A stretch of 64,000 bases of DNA from JAJDTQ01 sp963422385 (lineage in GTDB: Bacteria > Desulfobacterota > Binatia > UBA9968 > JAJDTQ01), in the NCBI GenBank assembly GCA_963422385.1, contig OY729432.1, forward strand, positions 1,984,001-2,048,000, in the 5' to 3' direction. Made by a program: the position numbers and the translations under genes. Positions 50,611 through 58,997 of the stretch are shown piece by piece. The first letter of the stretch is position 1, and each line of letters begins with the position of its first letter. Below the pieces are notes generated by a model. That model was given only the letters and a program-made list of their open reading frames with translations. It made no database searches and was not told the origin of the DNA.

Positions 50611-52530
50611 ATGCCATTCCTGACCGCACTGGGCCGGGTGTACGAGGAGTACGCCGAGGGTAGCCGCAGGCCGTTCACGGGTGTTGCCGCCAAGCTCGTC
50701 AGCGGCTTCGCCATCCTGTACTCGCTCTACCACCTCTACGTCTTCATCATGGGCGTCGGCAAGCTCAACGTGTTTCAGCACCGGGCGACGCATCTGCTGT
50801 GGCTTCTGGCTTTTTCCTTCATCGTCTACGCTCCGAGTGCCAGGAAGACCCGGGTGGGGGTGTGGGACATAGTCCCGGCGGTCCTGTCGATTGCCATCTG
50901 GGTCTACATGATGCTCAACCTGGAGCGCATCACCCTGTGGCTGAGCCTCATCGACGAGCCGCCCCTGCTGGACCTCGTCTTCGGCAGCCTGCTGATCCTG
51001 CTGGTGCTCGAGGGGGTGCGGCGGGTGTCGAGGATACTGTTGGTGCTGGTCACCGTGATCTTTCTGCTCTACATGTTCTGGGGCAATCTTCTCGGCGGGA
51101 TCTGGTGGCACTCGGGCCTGACCTTCGACCGTGTCATCGACGTGCTGTTTCTGAGTCCCCAGGGCATGTGGGGCTCGCTGATGAACATTTCCGCCACCTA
51201 CATCATCCTGTTCGTGCTGTTCGGGCAGTTGCTGCTGCACTGCGGCGGCGCGGCGTTCTTCGTGGACCTGGCCGACGCCATGGCCGGACGCGCCCGGGGC
51301 GGACCGGCCAAGGTGGCGGTGGTGGGAAGCGGCCTTTTCGGCACCATCTCCGGCAGCCAGATCGCCAATGTCGCCACCAGCGGCTCCTTCACCATCCCGA
51401 TGATGAAGCGCGTCGGGTTCCGGCCGGAGTTCGCCGGGGCAGTGGAGCTGTCGGCTTCCATGGGTGGGATGTTCATGCCGCCGGTGATGGCGTCCACCGT
51501 CTTCCTGATGAGCGACATCAGCGGCATCCCCTACGTCGAGATTATCGTGGCGGCGTTCATCCCCGCCTGCCTCTACTTCTTCACGGTCTTCTGGCAGGTG
51601 CACATGGAGAGCGTGAAGATGGGCATCATCTCTCCCACCGAGGGTCGGCGTACGGCGTGGGACGTGCTCAAGGAGGACGGCCACTTCATCGTGCCGCTGG
51701 TGGTCATCGTCTGGGTCCTGCTGGAAGGCTATACGCCCATACGGGCCGCCCTGGTGGCCATGGCGACGCTGCTGGTAGTCACGGCGCTGAGGAAGAAAGG
51801 CCGCAAGGAATTCATCAAGAACGTGTTGCTGGGACTGGAGACCGGGGCCAAGACCTCCATCATCGTGGCGTTGCCCATCGCCGCTGGCGCCATCATGGTG
51901 ACGGCGATCTCCGCCACCGGCCTCGGCGGCAAGTTCGGCTCCATGGTGATGCTGTTCTCCGGCGGCTATCTGTTCCCGGCCCTGGTGATCGCCATGATCG
52001 CCTCTCTGGTGCTCGGCGCGCCGTTGTCGGTGGCGGCCACATATATCCTCACGGCGATCATGATCGTGCCCGTGACCGTGTCCCTGGGCGTGGCGCCGCT
52101 GGCCGCGCACCTGTTCGCGGTCTACTTCGCCGTCATCGCGCCCATGTCCCCGCCTGCGGGCCCGGCCATGTTCCTGGCCGGCGGGCTGGCCGGAGCCAAC
52201 CCCATGCTGGTGGGGCTCATCGGCATACGGCTGGCCATCGGTGCGTTCGTGCTGCCGTTCCTGTTCGTCTTCAATTCCGGCCTGCTGATGGACGGGAGCG
52301 TTGTCGGGATTCTGTTCTCGACCGCCATGGCCGCGCTGGCGCTGTTCGCCCTGGCCGCGGGCTTCGAGGGCTGGATCTCGAAGGAAACCGCCATATGGGA
52401 ACGCGTACTCCTGGTGGCCGGCGGTTTCACGATGGTCTTCCCGGGAGTCATCACCCTCAGCGTCGGTGCCGCCGCCGTGATTTTCGCCATCGTAGCCCAC
52501 TTGGTGAGGGTGAAGGTCGCACGGGCCTGA
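50611..52530 (+). CDS. TRAP transporter fused DctQM permease
   Basis: 639 residues with about 16 hydrophobic segments. The first 150 residues match the small (4TM) unit and the remainder the large 12TM unit, as in the fused permeases of TAXI systems. VVGSGLFGTISGSQIANVATSGSFTIPMMKRVGF, SMGGMFMPPVMASTVFLMSD and IAPMSPPAGPAMFLAGGLAG are hallmarks of the DctM half. It imports an unknown organic anion with sodium. The antisense strand has a very long open frame here, a by-product of codon bias. Confidence 0.93.
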   Translation: MPFLTALGRVYEEYAEGSRRPFTGVAAKLVSGFAILYSLYHLYVFIMGVGKLNVFQHRATHLLWLLAFSFIVYAPSARKTRVGVWDIVPAVLSIAIWVYMMLNLERITLWLSLIDEPPLLDLVFGSLLILLVLEGVRRVSRILLVLVTVIFLLYMFWGNLLGGIWWHSGLTFDRVIDVLFLSPQGMWGSLMNISATYIILFVLFGQLLLHCGGAAFFVDLADAMAGRARGGPAKVAVVGSGLFGTISGSQIANVATSGSFTIPMMKRVGFRPEFAGAVELSASMGGMFMPPVMASTVFLMSDISGIPYVEIIVAAFIPACLYFFTVFWQVHMESVKMGIISPTEGRRTAWDVLKEDGHFIVPLVVIVWVLLEGYTPIRAALVAMATLLVVTALRKKGRKEFIKNVLLGLETGAKTSIIVALPIAAGAIMVTAISATGLGGKFGSMVMLFSGGYLFPALVIAMIASLVLGAPLSVAATYILTAIMIVPVTVSLGVAPLAAHLFAVYFAVIAPMSPPAGPAMFLAGGLAGANPMLVGLIGIRLAIGAFVLPFLFVFNSGLLMDGSVVGILFSTAMAALALFALAAGFEGWISKETAIWERVLLVAGGFTMVFPGVITLSVGAAAVIFAIVAHLVRVKVARA

Positions 52531-52537
52531 CTCATCC

Positions 52538-52554
52538 GGCGTCTTCTTGACGCC
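52538..52554 (+). terminator. Short hairpin after TRAP permease
   Basis: GGCGTC-TTCTT-GACGCC, a 6-bp stem with a 5-base loop, starts 8 bases after the permease stop. It is weak and lacks a T-run. Confidence 0.35.
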
Positions 52555-52699
52555 TATGCGGCCAAACACTATCCTTGTATCCGTCCGTACGTCCTTGGTA
52601 TCGGGAGGAGGCCGCGCGCCCGTATTGAACGGGGCGGCAAGACCTCGGCGTCTACCGGAAGGATGTCGGCCCCTTCTCGATCGAAGCTGTCACGAAAGG

Positions 52700-53089
52700 A
52701 TGACCGCAGTGCCTCAGGAGAAGATCACCAACGTGTCCGTTCCCGTGCTGGATCAACAGGCCGCCAAGGCCTTCTACATGGAGAAGCTGGGATTCGAGCT
52801 GGTTGTCGAGGCCGAAATGCCCGACATGGACGACAAGTGGATTCAACTCAAGCCGCCCGCCGGGGAAACTTCGATCTCACTGGTGACGTGGCTCCCGTCG
52901 CTGTCTCCGGGTTCGCTGGATGGAGTCGTGATGAGCACCGACGACATCGATGCCAGCCGTGCGCAACTCGCGGGCCTGGAGGTGGAGATCACGGACGTTA
53001 CGGACGCGGAGTGGGGCCGATGGGCGACCTTCCGCGACCTGGACGGAAACGGCTGGGTGCTGGTGCAGATGCCGGAACGTGAGGATTAG
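52700..53089 (+). CDS. VOC-superfamily (glyoxalase/dioxygenase-like) protein
   Basis: 129 residues, one pair of beta-alpha-beta-beta-beta modules. ITNVSVPVLDQQAAKAFYMEKLGFELV is the typical first module and DGVVMSTDDIDASRAQLAGLEVEI the start of the second. WGRWATFRDLDGNGWVLVQMP ends the fold, with the common F-x-D-P/L-x-G-N motif. The usual metal His in the first strand is replaced (NVSVPV), so it may bind ligand rather than catalyse. ATG 52700 has AAAGG immediately before it, and GTG 52709 would have better spacing. It overlaps the next gene's start. Confidence 0.85.
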   Translation: MTAVPQEKITNVSVPVLDQQAAKAFYMEKLGFELVVEAEMPDMDDKWIQLKPPAGETSISLVTWLPSLSPGSLDGVVMSTDDIDASRAQLAGLEVEITDVTDAEWGRWATFRDLDGNGWVLVQMPERED

Positions 53090-53720
53090 CGGAGAGTTGG
53101 CTTCAGCGCGGACAGTGCTTGTCGTGCTCCTGCTGGCATGGGTGTCAGGTTGCTCCCATGCGCCGCCGCCGCAAAATCAGCGGGACATTTGCCAGGTCTT
53201 CGCGCAGTATCCGGACTGGTACGACTACGCCCGCGATTCCCGGAGCAAGTGGGGAACGCCGGTGCACATCCTCATGGCCTTCGTGCGCCACGAGTCCAGC
53301 TACCGCAGCCATGCCAAGCCGCCCAGACGGTGGCTGTGGTTCATTCCATTGGGGCGCCCGTCGTCGGCCCGGGGATATGCCCAGGCCCAGGATCCGGTCT
53401 GGGGCGAATACCAGGCAGAGCGGGGCAGGCTGTTCCGCAGCCGCTCGGACATGGAGGACGCCCTCGACTTCATCGGCTGGTACAACCACAAGACCTGGCG
53501 GCAACTCGGCATTTCTCGCGACGACCCCGAGAAACTTTACCTCGCCTATCACGAGGGCCGCGGCGGCTATCGACGCGGCACCTGGAAAAAGAAGCCGCAA
53601 TTGCAGCGTATCGCCAGAAGCGTGGCCGCCACCGCCGGCCGGTACCGCTCGCAGCTCGCCCAATGCGAATCGCGTTTCCGCTGCGACTCCTGGTACCAGG
53701 TATGGCCGCTGTGCCGCTGA
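53079..53720 (+). CDS. Lipoprotein with lytic-transglycosylase (SLT) domain
   Basis: 213 residues from a GTG inside the end of the VOC gene; a TTG at 53097 just after GGAGAG is the alternative. The lipobox is LLLAWVSGCSH. PVHILMAFVRHESSYRSHAKPP contains the E-S-S motif of SLT family 1-like transglycosylases. GYAQAQDPVWGEYQ and YLAYHEGRGGYRRGTW are further family blocks. It would cleave peptidoglycan glycan strands at the outer membrane. Four Cys near the C-terminus (CESRFRCDSW and others) are unusual and could form disulfides. Confidence 0.8.
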   Translation: MRISGELASARTVLVVLLLAWVSGCSHAPPPQNQRDICQVFAQYPDWYDYARDSRSKWGTPVHILMAFVRHESSYRSHAKPPRRWLWFIPLGRPSSARGYAQAQDPVWGEYQAERGRLFRSRSDMEDALDFIGWYNHKTWRQLGISRDDPEKLYLAYHEGRGGYRRGTWKKKPQLQRIARSVAATAGRYRSQLAQCESRFRCDSWYQVWPLCR

Positions 53721-53908
53721 CCATTCCCGGACGCCCGGTATCATTCCTGCGATTCATACGATGCCCGGGTGGCGGGTCCTCAAAAGGCAAATCGTTCCCA
53801 TGTTCATTTCCGTCATTCCATGCCTCCCCCCTTGCAAACCGCCACGACTCTGTCATAGAGTTCGGTCGCTCATCGGCTTGCGATGAAGAAAAACCAAGGA
53901 GTGTCGAA

Positions 53909-54934
53909 ATGAAGCAATTCAGGAACAAATGGGCGGTCCCGGCAGCGCTGCTGGTGTTCGGTATCGCAACTCTGGCGGCCTCGGCCGGAAGCGCCGCGGA
54001 CATGAAGACCATCACCGTGGGCCGGACCACATCTGCGAGCGGGTTCCACATCCCCTCCTATATCGCCATGGACCAGGGCATCTTCAGGAAGCACGGACTG
54101 GACGCCAAATACGTCAGCATGAGCGGCAAGGCCCTGCTCAACGCCGGCATCGCCAAGCAGATCGACTACGTGCCCATCCCCGGCGGCGGCTCCCAGGCTG
54201 CGCTCAAGGGCGCCCCGATCACCTACCTGGTGGGCCAGTCCCTCATCTCCCAGTGGACCATTACCGCCCACAAGAGCATCAAGACGGTCGAGGATCTCAA
54301 GGGCAAGATCATCGGTCTGGGACGGCCCGGCAGCGCCGACTACGATGAGGCCGACATCGTGCTGTCGAAAAACTTCGGGATGGAGCCAGGGAAGGACTAC
54401 AAGGTCATCAGCTTCCGGGGTGAGGCCGAAAGGATCGCCGCCATGATCAACGGCGACATCCACGCCGGCCTCCTCACGTTCCCGCACGCCGCCAAGGCCA
54501 AGCTTGCCGGCTTCAAGGTCGTGTTGAAGACCGGCAAGTACCTGCCCCGCATCGGTGGCACCTTCTGGGTCCACAACGACTATCTCAAGGCCAATCGGGC
54601 AACGGCCAAGGCCTTCATCCACGCCATGGCCGAAGCCGCCGAGTACATGGAGTCCAACAAGGAAGGGTCCGTGGACGTGATCCAGAAGTACTTCGCCATG
54701 AAGGACCGCAGGGAAGCCGAAGGCGTCTGGGAGGAAGTGTTCGACCAGTACGGCCCGGACCTGCCTGAAGCCTTGGTCAAGAGCCTGTTCTCTTCCCGCG
54801 TCAAGCGCATGATGGCCAAGAACCTCTGGCCCAAGGACAAGCCTCTCCCTGACGTCGAGAAGTTCGTCGCCAGGGATCTTCTGAACGAGACCCTGAGGGA
54901 GCGGGGCTACTACCTGCAGCCCAAGCCGCTGTAG
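53909..54934 (+). CDS. ABC transporter substrate-binding protein, NMT1/SsuA-like
   Basis: 341 residues. AAGGAG (53896-53901) precedes the ATG; the upstream open frame is a shadow of the SLT gene. Signal peptide to AASAGSAAD. ITVGRTTSASGFHIPSYIAMDQGIF and KHGLDAKYVSM open the fold. VEDLKGKIIGLGRPGSADYDEADIVL is the hinge strand and ligand loop. It probably feeds the ABC cassette at 57405-59774, which lacks its own binding protein and lies convergent, about 2.5 kb away across decayed DNA. The ligand is unknown. Confidence 0.88.
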   Translation: MKQFRNKWAVPAALLVFGIATLAASAGSAADMKTITVGRTTSASGFHIPSYIAMDQGIFRKHGLDAKYVSMSGKALLNAGIAKQIDYVPIPGGGSQAALKGAPITYLVGQSLISQWTITAHKSIKTVEDLKGKIIGLGRPGSADYDEADIVLSKNFGMEPGKDYKVISFRGEAERIAAMINGDIHAGLLTFPHAAKAKLAGFKVVLKTGKYLPRIGGTFWVHNDYLKANRATAKAFIHAMAEAAEYMESNKEGSVDVIQKYFAMKDRREAEGVWEEVFDQYGPDLPEALVKSLFSSRVKRMMAKNLWPKDKPLPDVEKFVARDLLNETLRERGYYLQPKPL

Positions 54935-54959
54935 ACAGACCTTCCAGGCCTGCTTTTCC

Positions 54960-54988
54960 GGGGCACGCGGGACCGACCCGCGTGCCCC
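54960..54988 (+). terminator. Strong hairpin after the binding-protein gene
   Basis: GGGGCACGCGGG (54960-54971) pairs fully with CCCGCGTGCCCC (54977-54988) around ACCGA. It starts 25 bases past the stop. No T-run follows, but the 12-bp GC stem fits an intrinsic-type terminator. Confidence 0.6.
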
Positions 54989-55194
54989 GTGGTCGTGTGG
55001 ATTCCCGCCCGATGGCCCACAAAAGCTTTTCGGTCGGGCCTTTGTGCAGCCTGCCTCCAAAGACCTTGGAACACACGGAATCGAGAAACAAGCATCTTGC
55101 CGATGGACGTTGGGCGCATGGTATGCTTGACAAGGTTCGGAAACCAGGTCCGGGAAATCTGTTTTGCAAGGTAACGTGAAGACGGCGCCGACGG

Positions 55195-55617
55195 ATGCTG
55201 ACCAAGCCCACCATACGAAACTTCAAGCGCTTCGGTGAAGTCGAGATCGGGCTCGGCAGCCCGGTGGTCTTCATTGGCCCGAACAATTCCGGAAAGACCT
55301 CGGCCATGCAGGCGCTCGCCCTCCGGGACATCGGGCTCGGATTGGAGTTCGACTACGCGAACGAAGAGTCCTTCCATTGCCGGCCCCTCCGTCAATCTGA
55401 CGGCAAAACGCCGGAGCGTATGCCGGTCCCGGAGGAAGCCGGTCATGCGCGGATCGCGTTCCTGCCCCCGATGTCCGGGCTCGCGGCTACGGAAACCCGG
55501 CTCGACCTGTCTTCAGCCGGATTCGTGTCGCCAATTTCAAGGCGTTCGCTGCTGTATGACGGGTGTCCTTGCGACCGATCAGTTTGCCGATCTCATATCT
55601 GTCGCCGGCCGGCGTAG
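55195..55617 (+). pseudogene. OLD-type AAA ATPase remnant
   Basis: The N-terminal IRNFKRFGEVEIGLGSPVVFIGPNNSGKTSAMQAL is a clean OLD/DUF2813-like Walker A region. After ALAL the text jumps to LGLEFDYANEESFHCRPLRQ and HARIAFLPPMSGLAATETRL, blocks that lie about 60 residues further on in intact relatives, so there is an internal deletion. From about 55500 the homology ends; another plus-strand frame reads FSRIRVANFKAFAAV, which looks like the first residues of a second ATPase. No Walker B or nuclease domain remains. Confidence 0.7.
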
Positions 55618-55651
55618 TCAGGTGCCGATCGTCTTTTACGCTTAAGAGCAT
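55487..55651 (-). CDS. Small uncharacterised frame (54 residues)
   Basis: ATG 55651 is preceded by AAAGGAG at good spacing. The product starts MLLSVKDDRHLTTPAGDRYE and is basic throughout (GKLIGRKDTRH, TRIRLKTGR). The second half is antisense to the FSRIRVANFKAF remnant on the plus strand, so at best the first 31 residues are an old gene start that now runs into foreign sequence. I do not recognise it. Confidence 0.25.
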   Translation of the reverse strand: MLLSVKDDRHLTTPAGDRYEIGKLIGRKDTRHTAANALKLATRIRLKTGRAGFP

Positions 55652-55688
55652 CTTGGGACTCCTTTCGCCATGCGATTATAGTTTTTGG

Positions 55689-55877
55689 TTAGGGGGGCTT
55701 ATCCCCACGGCGGAATAGACACCCTTGGGTCACCTGCGTCTCATCCGCTGCCAAGGCGTCACAGCGCTTGACAGGGAAGCCATCGAAGGTCAGGATCTGC
55801 TTCCCGCCAAAGTTCTCGAAAGATCGTCGAGATTCACCGCGTGTGCTACGAGGAGTCGTTCTGCGTGGACAGTTCAA
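55689..55877 (-). pseudogene. Phage major-capsid-like C-terminal remnant
   Basis: A 62-codon frame includes FGGKQILTFDGFPVKRCDAL and AADETQV. The pattern T-F-D-G-x-P-V-x-R-x-D-A-L...E-x-x-V is the usual C-terminal end of HK97-like major capsid proteins. Nothing else of a prophage is next to it, and the frame lacks the rest of the capsid. The match is short, so confidence is moderate. Confidence 0.4.
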
Positions 55878-55893
55878 CCTTCCGCAGGCAACA

Positions 55894-56943
55894 TCATGAG
55901 CCCGCTACCTCGCCGGCAGGAAACTCCCGCACCCGGCGGACGCCATCGGTCGATGGGCCGATAATGCGGAGCGCTTCGGCCGTTTCATTTTCGGGTAGCG
56001 GCTCTTGGCCCTTCGCCTTGCCGGCCTGCGCCACGCTCTTGAGTGACATGAGCTTGTCAGCGCCGGCGATTGCCGCAGCATCGCCGCCATACCACTCGAA
56101 CCAGGGAAGACCGGCTTTGGTATAGTCCTTCGCTGTGGGCGGGGGAGTCGGCGGACGCTCCCCGCTGATTGCCACCCACTGGACGGAATTGGCCAGAGTA
56201 ACGAAGCAGCGACTCGCATGCCGCTGGTCCCAGGCGTCCAGGCCATAGGGGTCATCATAGATTTCCTGCTTCATCCGGCCGCCGGGCGCCAAGCCCATCC
56301 CCGGCGCTTCGAGCGATTCGCATTCGTAGGAAAGCGATTCGCATGCGTAGGAAGGCAAGTCTTGCTCGTGCCGGGCGATCAGCCTCTGGTATCGTTCGCG
56401 CTTCATGGGATAGACGACGATCTGAAGGCCGCCGTGCCTTGCGGCGCCCGTAAGTTGTTCCTCGACGGTGTAGCCTTCGTCCAAGGGCATGGCAACGAAC
56501 TGACGAATCACTCCTTTCTCGACACAGTAGCCGTCGAGCCACGGCTGTTCCGGCAATACGACATAGTCCTGCGGATCGCGGTTCAGGTGATCTACCCAAC
56601 TGTCGCCGGTGAGCGCGCAGATTTTACCGGTTGCGATCTTCACCGCGAATGGATAAGCGGACGCGCTGAACCGGCGCACCCCGCCGGTGCTGAAAGCGAT
56701 CCACATGGCCTCGGTTTGGTGAATCGGCGCGATCACACCGCCGCGGTGGCGCCATTCCTCGGGCAAGCGCCGCACATAGTCGTCCAGATGCCGCAAAGGG
56801 AAGGCGCCAAGGCCCGGCGGCAGCGGGTAGTCCCTGCCGTCGTCCGGGATTCGCAAGGTGCGCTGAAACTTGATGGCGCAGTGCGCCTCATCGTGGATTG
56901 CGGGAAACCTGAATACCAGTCTGTCGTACTCCAGCGTGATCAT
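55894..56943 (-). CDS. Conserved protein of unknown function paired with an XRE regulator
   Basis: 349 residues. I recognise the central block LDGYCVEKGVIRQFVAMPLD, then GYTVEEQLTG and HGGLQIVVYPMKRERYQRL, as a family found next to HTH genes in varied bacteria, but no function is known to me. The N-terminal half has WIAFSTGGVRRFSASAYPFAVKIATGKICALTG, which suggests a beta-rich fold. A 21-base tandem duplication (about 56309-56350) gives YACESLSYECESL. The XRE gene starts upstream on the same strand with a 13-base gap, so the pair is one operon. No catalytic motif is evident. Confidence 0.6.
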   Translation of the reverse strand: MITLEYDRLVFRFPAIHDEAHCAIKFQRTLRIPDDGRDYPLPPGLGAFPLRHLDDYVRRLPEEWRHRGGVIAPIHQTEAMWIAFSTGGVRRFSASAYPFAVKIATGKICALTGDSWVDHLNRDPQDYVVLPEQPWLDGYCVEKGVIRQFVAMPLDEGYTVEEQLTGAARHGGLQIVVYPMKRERYQRLIARHEQDLPSYACESLSYECESLEAPGMGLAPGGRMKQEIYDDPYGLDAWDQRHASRCFVTLANSVQWVAISGERPPTPPPTAKDYTKAGLPWFEWYGGDAAAIAGADKLMSLKSVAQAGKAKGQEPLPENETAEALRIIGPSTDGVRRVREFPAGEVAGS

Positions 56944-56956
56944 CGTCGGTCCCTCC

Positions 56957-57310
56957 TCACCATTCGCCGTCCCGCACCTCGCGCACTACGCGAAGAATGG
57001 CGTCGTCCGGTGCTTCCCTTAGTTGTCTGATCAATTCCGCGAACAGTGCGGGTCGCTTGCGGATGATCTCCTGAAGATCGCTCGACACTTTCCCCGCCAT
57101 GGCCAAGAGCACGTCGGGATCCTCGCCCAGCTCCCGTGCCAGACGCACAGCCGTCGCCTCCGAGGGAGGCGGGACGTCGCCCCGCTCGATCTTGCTCAAA
57201 TAGGCAGGCTCGATGCCGATGCGCAGGGCCGTCTGGCGCACCGAAAAGCGCCTGTCCTTCAGCCGCAGATGCTCACGCCGGTGGCGTATGGTTTTGCCGA
57301 AATATGTCAT
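56957..57310 (-). CDS. XRE-family helix-turn-helix regulator
   Basis: 117 residues. GKTIRHRREHLRLKDRRFSVRQTALRIGIEPAYLSKIERGDVPPPSEATAVRLARELGEDPDVLL is a full Cro/CI-type HTH (residues about 5-70), with the recognition helix at PAYLSKIERG. The C-terminal 45 residues are helical and include IIRKRPALFAELIRQLREAPDDAI, as in regulators coupled to a partner gene. It is the first gene of the pair and could autoregulate from the short upstream gap, where TTTTGCCGAAATATGTCATG-type sequence lies over its start. Confidence 0.88.
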   Translation of the reverse strand: MTYFGKTIRHRREHLRLKDRRFSVRQTALRIGIEPAYLSKIERGDVPPPSEATAVRLARELGEDPDVLLAMAGKVSSDLQEIIRKRPALFAELIRQLREAPDDAILRVVREVRDGEW

Positions 57311-57404
57311 GTGTCCTATCTAGTACACATTTCTGTCAACGTCAAGACCCGGGTCTGCCCGAAAACGCACTGCTCATCCAACCGGTGACCAGGCCGGCGC
57401 GCCC

Positions 57405-58205
57405 TTAGAACGTCTTCACCTGCTCCGGCCGCCAGCGGCTCAGGCGGTTCTCCAGCTTCTTGACGGCCAGGGTCATCACGAGGGAGATGCCCATGAACAG
57501 GACGAGGCCGGCGAAGACCACGTCCACCACGTAGTTGCCCGCGGCCGCGGCCATGAGGTAGCCGACGCCCTGATTGGCGCCGAAGAATTCTCCCACCACC
57601 ACGCCGAGGATGGCGCGGCCGATGGCGAGCCGCAGGCCCGCGATGATGTAGGGGAGGGAGTTGGGCAGCACCACGATCTTCATGAGCTGCCATTCGTTGG
57701 CGCCGAAGGAGCGGACCACGTTGACGAGCACGCGGTCCACGTTCTTGACGCCTTCGTAGGTGTTGATGAGGAGCGGGAAGAGGGCGCCGATAAAGACGAT
57801 CACCACTGTGGACCAGATCCCGAAGCCGAACCAGAGCACCACCAGCGGCAGGAATACCAGCCGGGGGGTGGCGTTGAACGCGGTCACGAAGGGGTCGAAC
57901 ATGGCGTTCAACGTGTCGAAGCGGCCCATGACCAGCCCCACCGGCAATCCCACGGCGATGGAAAGCCCGAGCCCGATGACGAACTCGCTGGCGCTGACGT
58001 AGAAGTGAAACGCCATCTCGCCGGAGGTGGTCATCTCGAAGAGCTTGATCGCGATGTGGTACGGGGTGGTGAAGAAGAGCGCCAGTCCCTTGGGCAGCGT
58101 CACCACCACGGGCAGCAACTCCCAGCCCACCAGGAACAGCACGATGAAGCCCCATCCCAGGATGGGCTCCTCGTTCTCCCGGTACTGTGCGAGGTAGCGG
58201 TTCAT
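57405..58205 (-). CDS. ABC transporter permease (SsuC/TauC type)
   Basis: 266 residues with about six membrane segments. ATPRLVFLPLVVLWFGFGIWSTVVIVFIGALFPLLINTYEGVKNV covers the core and the coupling helix. The EAA-like loop is VVRSFGANEWQLMKIVVLPNSLPYIIAGLRLAIGRAILGVVVGEF. The ATG at 58205 overlaps the stop of the upstream permease gene (ATGA), so the two are translationally coupled and probably form a heterodimer. It is the last gene of the ATPase-permease-permease operon. Confidence 0.93.
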   Translation of the reverse strand: MNRYLAQYRENEEPILGWGFIVLFLVGWELLPVVVTLPKGLALFFTTPYHIAIKLFEMTTSGEMAFHFYVSASEFVIGLGLSIAVGLPVGLVMGRFDTLNAMFDPFVTAFNATPRLVFLPLVVLWFGFGIWSTVVIVFIGALFPLLINTYEGVKNVDRVLVNVVRSFGANEWQLMKIVVLPNSLPYIIAGLRLAIGRAILGVVVGEFFGANQGVGYLMAAAAGNYVVDVVFAGLVLFMGISLVMTLAVKKLENRLSRWRPEQVKTF

Positions 58206-58987
58206 CGTGTTTCCTGGGTCCGCCAGGGAGCGATGGCGAGCTCGGCCTTGCGCAGGCCCTGGGTAAAGATGACGGCGATGATCATCAGCACGAGAATGCA
58301 CACGAACATCTGCGCCAGTTGGTACATGTCGCCGTACCAGATCAGCGCGTGGCCGATGCCCTCGGAGGCGGCGTAGAACTCGCCGACGATGATGCCGACG
58401 ATGCCCCGGCCGATGGCGATCCTGGCTCCCGCCACGATGTAGGGCAGGGTGCTCGGCAGGATGACCTTGAGGTAGAGGTCGCGCTCCTTGCCGCCCAGGG
58501 ACTTGACCACGTTGATGAGCAGCGTGTCCACCGACCGGACGCCGGCGAAGGCGTTGAAGATGAACGGGAACACCGCCAGGAGGAAGATCAGGATGGCCTT
58601 GCCCTTGACCCCCACGCCGAACATGACGATGAGGAGCGGCGCCAGCGCCACCAGCGGGCTGGCGTACATGGCGGTAAGGAACGGGTCCAGGGTGAACGCC
58701 ACCCGCCGCCTCCAGCCCATGACCACCCCCAGCGGGATGCCGACGACCACCGCGGCCGCGAACCCGAACACGAACGGCCTGCCGCTGACGTAGAGGTCCT
58801 TCCAGAGCTCGCCGCTCAGGATCAGATCTCCCGTCGCCTCGGCCATCAGGGACGGCTTGGTGATGAAGAACGGGTTGAACGCGAACACGTAGGTCAGCAG
58901 GAACTCCCACACGAGGAAGAAGCCCACCACGGCGCCCGCCCCGAGCAGGAACCGCACGCTGCGTTCCGACAGCCCCTTGAATCCCAT
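58202..58987 (-). CDS. ABC transporter permease (SsuC/TauC type)
   Basis: 261 residues, six or so membrane segments. ASPLVALAPLLIVMFGVGVKGKAILIFLLAVFPFIFNAFAGVRSVD and the EAA-like loop VVKSLGGKERDLYLKVILPSTLPYIVAGARIAIGRGIVGIIVGEF match the first permease closely. This indicates an old duplication giving a two-permease importer. It starts 10 bases after the ATPase gene. It imports an unknown small anion or organic compound. Confidence 0.93.
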   Translation of the reverse strand: MGFKGLSERSVRFLLGAGAVVGFFLVWEFLLTYVFAFNPFFITKPSLMAEATGDLILSGELWKDLYVSGRPFVFGFAAAVVVGIPLGVVMGWRRRVAFTLDPFLTAMYASPLVALAPLLIVMFGVGVKGKAILIFLLAVFPFIFNAFAGVRSVDTLLINVVKSLGGKERDLYLKVILPSTLPYIVAGARIAIGRGIVGIIVGEFYAASEGIGHALIWYGDMYQLAQMFVCILVLMIIAVIFTQGLRKAELAIAPWRTQETR

Positions 58988-58997
58988 ATGACTCTCT

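Noticed and set aside
50395..52569. 724-codon minus-strand open frame over the TRAP permease
   Set aside because: The product is a string of His, Gln, Asp and Arg residues, as expected from the antisense of a hydrophobic protein; the plus strand carries clear TRAP motifs.
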